Counted from the first letter of the stretch, positions 1-6,865 are shown. The stretch is 7,026 nt of DNA from Deinococcus sp. (GCF_018260555.1 NZ_JAGLBB010000039.1:1-7026), one strand, 5' to 3'. Made by a program: numbers and translations. Notes: generated by a model from the letters alone, not told the origin.

Positions 1-177
<177 letters not shown>

Positions 178-942
178 ATGAAAGCCGTTCATCATGCCCG
201 TATGTCCCGTTGTCACCGCCTGTTCCTGCTGCCTGCCCTGTGTGTGGGTGTCCTGTCCCTCTCTCATGCCTCGGCCCTGAAAGTCGAACCGGTCGTGGCA
301 GACGGCATTCTCTACACAGTGGCCACCGTGAACCCGGCGACCGACCGGCTGCAACTGCACTGGTTGAATCCCAGTACGGGCGCTCCGTACGCCACGTTCG
401 CGCAGCTGAGGGCGCGGCTGCACAGGGAAAGGCGCACCCTGGGGTTCGCCACCAACAGCGGTATCTACGCGCCGGGCCTGAAACCCCTAGGCCTGCATGT
501 CGAGCAGGGGCGCACGCTGGTGCCGCTGAACATGGCCCGCAGCGGAGGGAATTTCGCCCTGCTTCCCAACGGCGTGTTCTGGGTGAAAGGCGCGCGGGTC
601 GGCGTGACCGAAACCCGCCGGTACGCCACGCTGAACGTGCAACCCACCTTCGCCACGCAGTCCGGTCCGCTGCTGCTTCAGGGCGGTAAGGTACACCCGG
701 AATTCAACCGGGGTAGCACGTCGTTCAAGCTGCGCAGCGGCGTGGGCGTCTGCCGGGACGGGCGGGTGCGGTTTGCCGTGAGTGCCGGCCCCGTGAACTT
801 CTACTCGTTCGCGGTGTTCTTCCGGGACACGCTGGACTGCCCGGACGCCCTGTACCTCGACGGAAGCATCAGCGCCTACGCCACGGGCGACCGCAGCACG
901 CAACTGGCAGACTTCGCGGGTATCTGGAGCGTGACCCGCTGA
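178..942 (+). CDS. Secreted phosphodiester glycosidase family protein (YigE/NAGPA-like, DUF2233)
   Basis: The 254-residue product matches the YigE / NAGPA-type family, whose mammalian member removes GlcNAc from a phosphodiester; the substrate of bacterial members is mostly unknown. Residues about 9-33 form a signal peptide (Arg/His, then a hydrophobic stretch LFLLPALCVGVLSL, then ASA), with likely cleavage after A33 and export across the inner membrane. No lipobox cysteine is present. Family motifs in order are TNSGIY (92-97), GNFALLPNGVFWV (124-136), ATQSGPLLL (159-167), RSGVGVCRDG (186-195) and DALYLDGSISAYA (223-235), so the domain is complete to the C-terminus. The start is uncertain: neither ATG 178 nor the in-frame ATG 202 has a Shine-Dalgarno sequence. 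The second would begin MSRCHRLFLL and give a more standard signal peptide. The gene stands alone on the plus strand and converges on the DUF937 gene. Family assignment is strong; the substrate is not known. Confidence 0.9.
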   Translation: MKAVHHARMSRCHRLFLLPALCVGVLSLSHASALKVEPVVADGILYTVATVNPATDRLQLHWLNPSTGAPYATFAQLRARLHRERRTLGFATNSGIYAPGLKPLGLHVEQGRTLVPLNMARSGGNFALLPNGVFWVKGARVGVTETRRYATLNVQPTFATQSGPLLLQGGKVHPEFNRGSTSFKLRSGVGVCRDGRVRFAVSAGPVNFYSFAVFFRDTLDCPDALYLDGSISAYATGDRSTQLADFAGIWSVTR

Positions 943-952
943 AGCAGATCGC

Positions 953-1090
953 TCTGATACGGATTCCGTTTGTTTTGCCGACAATCCGGAACATCACCGG
1001 GTAGTCAGCTCCACGTCCGGAACCCGCTTTTCTCCTACTCGCTCGGATTGAATGGTCTTTGTAGCCCATTCAATCGGAGTCCGTATGACA
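953..1090. repeat. MITE-like / small intergenic repeat with terminal inverted repeats
   Basis: The 20 bases at 953-972 (tctgatacggattccgtttg) and the reverse complement of 1071-1090 (tgtcatacggactccgattg) agree at 16 of 20 positions. They delimit a non-coding unit of about 138 bp starting 10 bp after the glycosidase stop codon. Inside are a second hairpin (1042-1079) and two copies of tccggaac (985-992, 1016-1023). No transposase is encoded. Such small non-autonomous repeats are known in Deinococcus genomes as short noncoding repeats; membership of a particular family is inference, since only one copy is visible here. Confidence 0.5.
1042..1079. repeat. 14-bp hairpin inside the intergenic element
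   Basis: Left arm ctcggattgaatgg (1042-1055) and right arm ccattcaatcggag (1066-1079) pair at 13 of 14 positions around a 10-nt loop. The mismatch is G1045-G1076. No T-run follows on the plus strand, so it is not a canonical terminator for the glycosidase gene. Its right arm overlaps the right terminal inverted repeat, so the two pairings compete. Confidence 0.65.
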
Positions 1091-1123
1091 GGCACACTTC
1101 ATTCCTGCCCTCCCGGCGGAATG

Positions 1124-1163
1124 CCAGAAAGAACCGCCTGCCCCCGAAGTGGGAGGCAGGCGG
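1124..1163 (-). terminator. Intrinsic terminator of the DUF937 gene
   Basis: Read on the minus strand, a stem ccgcctgcc + ccc pairs with ggg + ggcaggcgg (1163-1134; 9 bp, one bulged base, then 3 bp) around a 5-nt loop and is followed by ttctttctgg. It starts 25 nt past the stop codon of the gene ending at 1188. On the plus strand no T-tract follows, so it acts only on the minus strand. Confidence 0.8.
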
Positions 1164-1187
1164 TGCGGGTGGCCTGAATGACCGGGT

Positions 1188-3437
1188 TCAGTTCCCGATA
1201 GTCAGGGTCACGCTGCTGAGAGGCTCGGCAGCCGCGTCACCCATCGGGCGGACCTCATAGGAGACGGTGCCGGCGCCGGGCTTGCTCTGGTAACTCCAAC
1301 CGCAGCTGGCGTCCAGGGGGATGTTCTTGACACCGACGGTGCGGTCACCGCGCTTGACGGTCACGCTGTACCCCTCACCCTGGCCAACCCCGCCGAAGCG
1401 GAAGGGTTCGCTAACGGTCTGCCCGTCTGCGATGCTGAGCGTGTAGTCCTTGGTGCAGTTGGCGGCGCTGGCGCCCTCGGCAGCAGCGGCGATGGTCGTG
1501 CTGCGCGCGCCGAGTTCCGTGCCGTCCGGGCCCTTGACCGTGTAGCTATGCGCGCCGGCCGAGGGGCTGGGCACGTTGAGGGACCAGGTTCCGTCCGCAC
1601 CGACGGTGACCTTGCCGAGGCTGGTGCCGTCCTCGAACAGTTCAAGTTGCTCGCCGGCCGTGCCGGTACCGTTCATCGTGAAGCCGCCTGCCGGGAGTTC
1701 GGCGTCCGCAGCAGGAGCAGCGATGCTGAAGCCGGTGGCCGCACCGTCGGCGATATTCACCTTAAATTCACTGCGGGCCTTGCCGCCGTCCACGGTGTAG
1801 GTGTGTTCACCCACGGTCGGGGCGGGCAGGTCGGCTGTCCACTTGCCGTCGCTGCCGACGGTGGCGGTGCCGACGTCCTGACCCTCGTCCTGAATGGTCA
1901 GGGTCGCTCCGGCGGGGCCGGTGCCGCTCATGGTGAACGGCGCGGGTGGCAGGTTCGCGTCGGACGTCGGGTTGGTCACGATGATGCTGGCGGCCCTGTC
2001 GGTGACCGTGGTCGCCGAGTCCACCGGCTTACGGTTGACCAGCCAGCAGCCGCCCAGAAGCAGCAGCGCCAGCAGCGGAATGATCCACCAGGGGAAGCCG
2101 CCACGGCGTTTCTCCCGGGGAGGGATGGGCGGCACGCTGGCCGTGTTGAGGGGCGGGGCCGTCACGGGAGGCACGTTCGGACGGGACGCCCCCGCCAGGG
2201 CCGTGGTGGCAGCCCCGGCAGCGGCGGCCATTCCGCCGGCGCCCAGCAGACCACCCAGGCCGCTGGGCAGCAGGCCGGTCAGGCCAGCACCCAGGCTGCC
2301 CAGCAGGCCGCTGAAGCCCGCAGCGCCCATGCCGCCGCTCCGGGCGCGGTTACCCAGCATGCCCAGGACCAGCGGGGTCATCAGGGCCAGCAGTCGCCCG
2401 GCGCTGGCGCCGCTGCCTCCGAGCGCAGTCCCCAGTCGCCCCGCGACCTGATCGACGTTCCCGAACAGGCCGCCCAGCAGGCCGCGCCCCTGCCCCTCGA
2501 TGCGGGCCGATTCGGCGGCGTCGTCAAGCACTCCGGCGCGCAGGTGACCGTCCGCGCCGGTCAGTGACTCGAAGGGACGCGCCATGTTCAGCACGTCGTT
2601 CGCGCCGGACTCGGTACGGCCCTTCTGCACCAGCGAGTTCAGGATGAGCGGCAGGGCCGCCTGGGCCGCACGTTTGGACGCGCCGCCACCGAACCCGGCC
2701 GAGGCCCCGAGCCGCTCGGCGACCGGACCGCTGAACTGCCCCTTCAGGAATTCCAGCAGTCCGCTGGCACTGTCGTCACGGGCAGCTGCGCCGGCGACAC
2801 CAGCCAGGCCGACCGCCGGCACCTTCAGTGAGGACACGTCTACAGACGGCACATGCACGGTCGGCGGCGTGAGGTCCGGTGCGCTGACCTTCCCCAGTCC
2901 CGAACCGGTCAGGCCACCCAGGGCCGCGCCGCCCAGTGCGGCGGCCGCGCCGGTCCCAGCGCCCAGCAGGCCCCCCAGCTGACCCCCCACTCCGCCGAGC
3001 ATTCCGCCGATGTTCCCGCCGTTCACCCCGGCCTTGCCGAGCTGGCTCAGCAGCAGCGGGAGGACCATACCCATCATCTTCTGCACGCCGCCGCTGGCCG
3101 CGCCGGTCTGCGCCGCCACGGTCTGCGTGAGGTTGGCAGCGCGGTCGCCCAGCAGGACCGGCCCCAGAAGCTCCCCGGCCTGCTGGAGGTTCTGCACGCC
3201 GTCGGTACCTGCCAGGGCGTCCTGCACACTGCCGAACTTCGGCAGGTTCTGGATGGCTTCGGTGATCTGCGACTGTCCCTCGGCGCCGCGGGCGTGATCG
3301 GCCAGCGCGTCGAGTTGCAGGGGCAGGCCAGCGCTGAGGACGCGCTGCGCGGTCTGTGCGTCCAGACCGGACACCTGACCCAGACGGCTGGCCCCGTCAC
3401 CTCCGAAGAACGATTGAATCAAGTCTGTGATGTTCAT
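1188..3437 (-). CDS. Large membrane protein: two DUF937-like halves, one TM helix, three Ig-like modules
   Basis: The product has 749 residues. Residues about 23-135 and 245-369 are two DUF937 (YidB-like) units, each with an LPLxL helix motif near one end (LPLLLSQLGK 126-135; LPLILNSLVQ 262-271) and an MTPLVLGMLGN-type helix. They are separated and followed by Gly/Leu/Ala-rich stretches (about 144-181, 376-416). A Pro-rich linker and REKRR (441-445) precede one transmembrane helix (FPWWIIPLLALLLLGGCWLV, 448-467). Positive charges before the helix favour the DUF937 part inside and the C-terminus outside. Then come two clear Ig-like repeats (about 486-562 and 570-651, each with xFTMxGTG and GxW) and a diverged third (660-748) carrying Cys661 and Cys712, possibly a disulfide. 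AGGAGG lies 4 nt before the ATG, fixing the start. A terminator follows. The function is unknown; a cytoplasm-to-surface scaffold is only a guess. Confidence 0.88.
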   Translation of the reverse strand: MNITDLIQSFFGGDGASRLGQVSGLDAQTAQRVLSAGLPLQLDALADHARGAEGQSQITEAIQNLPKFGSVQDALAGTDGVQNLQQAGELLGPVLLGDRAANLTQTVAAQTGAASGGVQKMMGMVLPLLLSQLGKAGVNGGNIGGMLGGVGGQLGGLLGAGTGAAAALGGAALGGLTGSGLGKVSAPDLTPPTVHVPSVDVSSLKVPAVGLAGVAGAAARDDSASGLLEFLKGQFSGPVAERLGASAGFGGGASKRAAQAALPLILNSLVQKGRTESGANDVLNMARPFESLTGADGHLRAGVLDDAAESARIEGQGRGLLGGLFGNVDQVAGRLGTALGGSGASAGRLLALMTPLVLGMLGNRARSGGMGAAGFSGLLGSLGAGLTGLLPSGLGGLLGAGGMAAAAGAATTALAGASRPNVPPVTAPPLNTASVPPIPPREKRRGGFPWWIIPLLALLLLGGCWLVNRKPVDSATTVTDRAASIIVTNPTSDANLPPAPFTMSGTGPAGATLTIQDEGQDVGTATVGSDGKWTADLPAPTVGEHTYTVDGGKARSEFKVNIADGAATGFSIAAPAADAELPAGGFTMNGTGTAGEQLELFEDGTSLGKVTVGADGTWSLNVPSPSAGAHSYTVKGPDGTELGARSTTIAAAAEGASAANCTKDYTLSIADGQTVSEPFRFGGVGQGEGYSVTVKRGDRTVGVKNIPLDASCGWSYQSKPGAGTVSYEVRPMGDAAAEPLSSVTLTIGN

Positions 3438-3441
3438 GACG

Positions 3442-3447
3442 CCTCCT
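3442..3447 (-). promoter_or_regulatory. Shine-Dalgarno site of the DUF937 gene
   Basis: AGGAGG on the minus strand is a full match to the 16S anti-Shine-Dalgarno, 4 nt before ATG 3437-3435. It is the strongest ribosome binding site in the window and decides the start. Confidence 0.8.
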
Positions 3448-3586
3448 GGGAACTACCGTGAAACGGAATTCTTGAACTGCCCGAAACCGGGGATGAAACC
3501 TGAATGGCATTGACGCACCGTTCCGCCATCTTGCGGACACGAAGGCCGTGCCGGCACAAGTGTAAATTGTTTCACTCCGTTATGGC

Positions 3587-3615
3587 ATTAGATGTGCAGC
3601 GAGTCACACCGTAAC
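3587..3615 (-). promoter_or_regulatory. Weak candidate promoter for the DUF937 gene
   Basis: On the minus strand TCTAAT (3592-3587; 5 of 6 to TATAAT) lies 17 nt after GTTACG (3615-3610; 3 of 6 to TTGACA). Transcription would begin near 3580, giving a leader of about 140 nt. The segment 3560-3600 is AT-richer than its surroundings. A 10-bp palindrome gtgccggcac (3548-3557) lies just downstream, within the leader. The -35 match is poor, so this is tentative. Confidence 0.22.
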
Positions 3616-3635
3616 ACCTTCGGCAGCCTGGCATT

Positions 3636-4265
3636 CTACACGTCACAACAGACACTCTTAACGAACCGCACCCCCGTACTACCCCCATCAGGGGCATACG
3701 GACCGGCGCGGCACCAGTACGTGCTCTGCACGAACCCGCTGCCCGCGAACACCCGCACCGACACCAGCGTCAGCGGCAGATCGGCGTCCAGCGGCCCGAA
3801 CAGCGGACGGCCCCGCCCCAGCAGCACCGGCACGACCGTGACCGTCAGTTCGTCGATCAGTCCGGCCCGCAGGAACGCCTGAACGGTCTGCCCGCCGTCC
3901 ACGTACACGGCCCGTGCGCCCAGGCGGCCCAGTTGCTCCGCGACCCATTCGGGCGGTCCGGCCATGACCTGCACCGTGCCGCGCAGGGCGGGAGGCAGGT
4001 CCGCCGCGCTCAGGGTGCGGCTCAGGGCGACCACCCGCAGGCCCGCGTACGGCCACTCCGGGAAGTCCTTCACGGTCTCGAAGGTCTCCCGGCCCATCAG
4101 CAGGGTATCCACGCCCGCCACGAACGCCGCGTACCCGTGATCCTCGCCCACTGGCGCCGCTGCACCGTCCGCCGTGGCTCCCGGCAGCCAGTCCAGGCGA
4201 CCGTCCGGCCGGGCGATCAGGCCGTCCAGGCTGACCGCCACGAACACCCGGAACTCAGGCCGCAT
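3636..4265 (-). CDS. Dihydrofolate reductase family protein (RibD C-terminal domain)
   Basis: The 209-residue product has the RibD-C / DHFR-like fold signature: VFVAVSLDG (7-15), TLLMGRETFE (54-63), the nucleotide-binding YVDGGQTVQAFL (121-132) and IDELTVTVVPVLLGRGRPLF (137-156). Family members are NAD(P)H-dependent reductases, including the pyrimidine reductase step of riboflavin synthesis. This one is free-standing and lacks the RibD deaminase domain, so its substrate is unknown. I chose ATG 4265 over the in-frame ATG 4277. It begins MRPEFRVFVAVSLDG as the family does, and a TATGAT box ends exactly 7 nt upstream, as in leaderless Deinococcus genes. The longer form would be 213 residues. The conserved domain ends at about TYWCR (182-186); the last 23 residues (ending VCCDV) look extra, in AT-richer DNA, and may come from a lost stop codon. 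No clear terminator follows. Confidence 0.88.
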   Translation of the reverse strand: MRPEFRVFVAVSLDGLIARPDGRLDWLPGATADGAAAPVGEDHGYAAFVAGVDTLLMGRETFETVKDFPEWPYAGLRVVALSRTLSAADLPPALRGTVQVMAGPPEWVAEQLGRLGARAVYVDGGQTVQAFLRAGLIDELTVTVVPVLLGRGRPLFGPLDADLPLTLVSVRVFAGSGFVQSTYWCRAGPYAPDGGSTGVRFVKSVCCDV

Positions 4266-4272
4266 GGTACTG

Positions 4273-4278
4273 ATCATA
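4273..4278 (-). promoter_or_regulatory. -10 box for leaderless transcription of the reductase gene
   Basis: TATGAT (5 of 6 to TATAAT) on the minus strand is followed by 7 nt (cagtacc) and then ATG 4265. Neither candidate start has a Shine-Dalgarno sequence. I see no good -35: CTGCAC at 18-nt spacing matches TTGACA at only 2 of 6 positions. Initiation at or next to the A of the ATG is inferred. Confidence 0.5.
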
Positions 4279-4341
4279 CGGACGGCGGTCGATTCGGTGC
4301 AGTTCTGAATCCATCCGAGCGGATGCGGGCAGGAACCACAG

Positions 4342-4408
4342 AGGGACTGCGCGGTATGGAGCCGCAGGCGGCGCTTTTTCGACTGTGGCGCAGTGGAGCG
4401 CAGTCCCT
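4342..4408. repeat. Perfect 11-bp inverted repeat just past rodA
   Basis: agggactgcgc (4342-4352) and gcgcagtccct (4398-4408) are exact reverse complements, 45 nt apart, beginning 1 nt past the rodA stop codon. The loop holds ttttt (4375-4379) and ctgtgg (4383-4388). The latter can pair with ccacag (4336-4341), crossing the main stem like a pseudoknot. It may be a rodA terminator or mRNA-stabilising structure, but no T-run follows the stem on the minus strand; it may instead be another small repeat element. Confidence 0.55.
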
Positions 4409-4409
4409 A

Positions 4410-5477
4410 TCAGATGCGGCCCTCGTACCGGTCACGGTGCACGATGTACGCCAGTCCCAGTGTGCTGAGGGTACTGACCAGACTGCTCAGGCCGTAACTG
4501 ATCAGCGGCAGGGTGATTCCTGTCAGCGGCAGCACACTCAGGGCCGCGCCGACGTTCTCGAGAACCTGAAAGCCGATCTGCCCCAGAATGCCCGCGAACA
4601 ACACCTGATCCTGCAACCGGGGCGCTTCGCCCGCCATGCCCGCCAGCCGCCAGAACAAAGCGCCGTACAGCAGCAGCACCGCCACGCCCCCCACGAACCC
4701 CTGTTCTTCCAGCCACGTGGAGACCGCGAAGTCCGTGTGCGGCTCCGGCAGGAACCCGTTGTGCGACTGACTGCCCTGCTTGTACCCCTTGCCCTGCAAC
4801 CCACCGCTGCCCACCGCGATGGTGCTCTGAATCACCTGATACCCCGCTCCGCGCGGGTCCTCGTAGGGATTCAGGAAGATCGTCAGGCGCTTTTGCTGGT
4901 AGGGCTCCAGGTGCGGGTACAGCACTGTTGGCAGCGCCGTCCCCACCAGCAGCGCCGCCAGCAGCGCGTGCCACACCGGTATGCGCGCCGCGAGCATCAT
5001 CACGGCGAACATGACGCTCAACACGATGGCCCCCCCGAAATCCTGAATGCCGACCAGACCCACGGCCGGCAGGAACACCGCCAGCGCCCGCCCGTACGTG
5101 GATACCCCCTTGAACCCCCCGCGCAGCGTGACGGCCAGCATCAGGATCAACGCGAACTTCAGGATCTCCAGCGGTTGAAACTGGAGCGGCCCCAGCTCGA
5201 TCCAGTTGCGCTGCCCGTTCACTTCCTTCCCGATCACGAAGGTGCTGACCTGCATCAGGAGTGCCAGCCCGTACAGGTACGGCGCCGCACGGTAGATGCG
5301 GTCCCGGCCCGCCCACCACATCAGGGCAATCGGCACGGCCGCCAGCACCACACCCAGCACCTGCTTGCTGAACACGCCGCTCGACACGCGCGGGGACAGG
5401 GCGGCCGTGCTGACGGTCATCAGGCCCACTGCCAGCAGGGCCGCGATGATCACCGGGAACCGCAGGTCGTACTTCAC
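4410..5477 (-). CDS. rodA: Rod-shape/elongation glycosyltransferase RodA (SEDS family)
   Basis: RodA is the multi-pass inner-membrane SEDS enzyme that polymerises lipid II into glycan strands, working with a class B PBP. The 355-residue product starts at GTG 5477 (MKYDLRFPVIIAALL), with GGGGAA 5 nt upstream. The reading frame stays open to ATG 5570, but that extra stretch is Cys- and Gly-rich and unlike the family. Visible signatures are NGQRNWIELGP (87-97; W92 matches the conserved Trp), QPLEILKF (101-108), QDFGG (145-149, where relatives have QPDLG), FLNPYEDPRGAGYQVIQS (201-218), GSGGLQGKGYKQGSQSHNGFLPEPHTDF (223-250, in which D249 fits the essential Asp of RodA) and LPLISYG (323-329). About ten hydrophobic segments are present. 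It follows minD-minE on the same strand after a 258-nt gap, so it may share their transcript or have its own promoter. RodA is preferred over FtsW from the PEPHTDF region and the short termini. Confidence 0.93.
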   Translation of the reverse strand: MKYDLRFPVIIAALLAVGLMTVSTAALSPRVSSGVFSKQVLGVVLAAVPIALMWWAGRDRIYRAAPYLYGLALLMQVSTFVIGKEVNGQRNWIELGPLQFQPLEILKFALILMLAVTLRGGFKGVSTYGRALAVFLPAVGLVGIQDFGGAIVLSVMFAVMMLAARIPVWHALLAALLVGTALPTVLYPHLEPYQQKRLTIFLNPYEDPRGAGYQVIQSTIAVGSGGLQGKGYKQGSQSHNGFLPEPHTDFAVSTWLEEQGFVGGVAVLLLYGALFWRLAGMAGEAPRLQDQVLFAGILGQIGFQVLENVGAALSVLPLTGITLPLISYGLSSLVSTLSTLGLAYIVHRDRYEGRI

Positions 5478-5481
5478 GGCG

Positions 5482-5487
5482 TTCCCC
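5482..5487 (-). promoter_or_regulatory. Ribosome binding site deciding the GTG start of rodA
   Basis: On the minus strand GGGGAA precedes GTG 5477 by about 4-5 nt. There is no comparable site before the upstream in-frame ATG 5570, which supports the shorter protein. A perfect 12-bp GC palindrome, gcccgcgcgggc (5496-5507), lies just upstream in the same leader and could form a compact hairpin near the ribosome site. Confidence 0.5.
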
Positions 5488-5553
5488 ACAGCGGCGCCCG
5501 CGCGGGCACCCCGGAGGGAACAACAGACTGAACATTCAAACGCGCCACCCCCA

Positions 5554-5567
5554 CAGGCTACGGCCTG
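5554..5567. repeat. Short hairpin in the minE-rodA gap
   Basis: caggc (5554-5558) and gcctg (5563-5567) form a perfect 5-bp stem. On the plus strand the loop is TACG closed by C-G, a stable UNCG-type tetraloop. On the minus strand, in which rodA is read, the loop is CGTA and no T-run follows. Its role is unknown and it may be chance in GC-rich DNA. Confidence 0.3.
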
Positions 5568-5674
5568 CACGGGCGAAGGTGTTTAAAGCCGGTACAGGCT
5601 CTGGTGGAAGGGTCGGCAACAACCGTTGCACCGGAGCGGACGCGGGTGGGGGCAACGCGGGTTCCGGGCATAGC

Positions 5675-5706
5675 GCTGACAGCCCAGTGTGCTGACAGCC
5701 CAGTGC
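5675..5706. repeat. 16-bp tandem duplication after minE
   Basis: gctgacagcccagtgt (5675-5690) is followed directly by gctgacagcccagtgc (5691-5706), 15 of 16 identical. It lies in the 258-nt gap between minE and rodA. A 6-bp hairpin (gccggg / cccggc, 5707-5727) sits between it and the minE stop codon. No other gene is seen in the gap. Confidence 0.75.
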
Positions 5707-5735
5707 GCCGGGTTGCTGAGGCCCGGCCGCCAGGC

Positions 5736-5996
<261 letters not shown>

Positions 5997-5997
5997 G

Positions 5998-6798
5998 TCA
6001 GGCCCCCCCGAACAGTCGGCGCAGCGCCGCCATGAACCCCTTGTCCTCCTCGAACTTCGGGTACGGCACGTCCTCACCCTTCAGGCGGCGCGCGGTCGCC
6101 ATGAACGCCTCGCCGGCCTTCGTCTTGCCCAGCACCGCCGGCTCTCCCACGTTGGTCGAGATGATGATGCCCTCGTCCTCCGGCACGATCCCGATGGGCT
6201 TGACACCCAGGATGTCCAGAATGTCCGCCTCGGACAGCATGTTGCCGCTCGCCACCATCTTCGGCCGCAGGCGATTGATGACCAGCCGGATCTCATTGAC
6301 CTGCTGAGCCTCCAGCAGCCCGATGATGCGGTCCGCGTCACGCACGCTGGAAACCTCCGGGTTCACGACCACCAGCGCCCCCTGCGCCGGGGCGGCCGCC
6401 GTGCGGAACCCCGACTCGATCCCCGCCGGGGAATCAATCAGGATCCGGTCGAAACCCTCGGTCTCGATCAGGTCCCGCACCACACCCTTGAACACCTCCG
6501 GGTCCAGCGCGTCCTTGTCGCGCGTCTGACTGGCCGGCAGCAGGAACAGGTTCTCCACCCGCTTATCCCGGATCAACGCCTGCGACATGCGGCACTTGCC
6601 TTCCAGCACGTCCACCAGATCGAACACCACCCGCGATTCCAGACCCATCACCACATCCAGGTTCCGCAGGCCCACATCCACGTCAATGACCGCGACCTTC
6701 TCCCCCAGTTTTGCGAGAGCCGCTCCTATGTTCGCAGTGGTCGTGGTTTTACCCACGCCCCCCTTGCCGGACGTGACCACAATAACCTTGGCATTCAT
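5998..6798 (-). CDS. minD: Septum site-determining ATPase MinD
   Basis: MinD is a ParA/MinD-type ATPase that binds the inner membrane in its ATP-bound dimer form, recruits MinC where present, and is released by MinE. The product has 266 residues. The deviant Walker A GKGGVGKT (11-18) has signature Lys12 and Lys17. IDVDVGLRNLD (38-48) is the switch I region. ILIDSPAGIESG (119-130) is Walker B / switch II with Asp122. NPEVSSVRDADRIIG (146-160) is typical of MinD. The C-terminal amphipathic helix KGFMAALRRLFGG (253-265) is the membrane-targeting sequence. All key residues are intact. The start is ATG 6798, giving MNAKVIVVTSGKGG; an in-frame extension to 6915 is not family-like. No Shine-Dalgarno is seen; a TACACT box lies 8 nt upstream, so the gene may be leaderless. 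minE follows after 1 nt. Confidence 0.97.
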   Translation of the reverse strand: MNAKVIVVTSGKGGVGKTTTTANIGAALAKLGEKVAVIDVDVGLRNLDVVMGLESRVVFDLVDVLEGKCRMSQALIRDKRVENLFLLPASQTRDKDALDPEVFKGVVRDLIETEGFDRILIDSPAGIESGFRTAAAPAQGALVVVNPEVSSVRDADRIIGLLEAQQVNEIRLVINRLRPKMVASGNMLSEADILDILGVKPIGIVPEDEGIIISTNVGEPAVLGKTKAGEAFMATARRLKGEDVPYPKFEEDKGFMAALRRLFGGA

Positions 6799-6806
6799 CT
6801 TCAGGT

Positions 6807-6812
6807 AGTGTA
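6807..6812 (-). promoter_or_regulatory. Candidate -10 box for minD
   Basis: TACACT (TANNNT type, 4 of 6 to TATAAT) on the minus strand is followed by 8 nt (acctgaag) and ATG 6798. With no Shine-Dalgarno before minD, this fits a leaderless or nearly leaderless transcript. I see no -35 match at 16-18 nt. Confidence 0.35.
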
Positions 6813-6865
6813 CAGCCCAACTCTGAGAGACGCGCCAGCGAGTGCCAGCGGACCGCCGCGTGCAG

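Noticed and set aside
1042..1079. Terminator for the glycosidase gene
   Set aside because: The hairpin is good but is followed by tccgtatgac, not a T-run.
1548..2567. Long plus-strand open frame opposite the DUF937 gene
   Set aside because: It is rich in Gly, Arg, Ala and Gln with no domain, and lies entirely antisense to a gene with clear domains, a strong ribosome site and a terminator. Such frames are common in GC-rich DNA.
3933..5531. Plus-strand open frame of 532 codons opposite the reductase and rodA
   Set aside because: It is His-, Gln- and Arg-rich, low complexity, spans two real genes and their gap, and has no recognisable motif.
5478..5570. Longer RodA beginning at ATG 5570
   Set aside because: The extra 31 residues are Cys/Gly-rich and unlike RodA; GTG 5477 has a ribosome site and a family-like N-terminus.
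5707..5727. Terminator for minE
   Set aside because: The stem is only 6 bp and no T-run follows on the minus strand.
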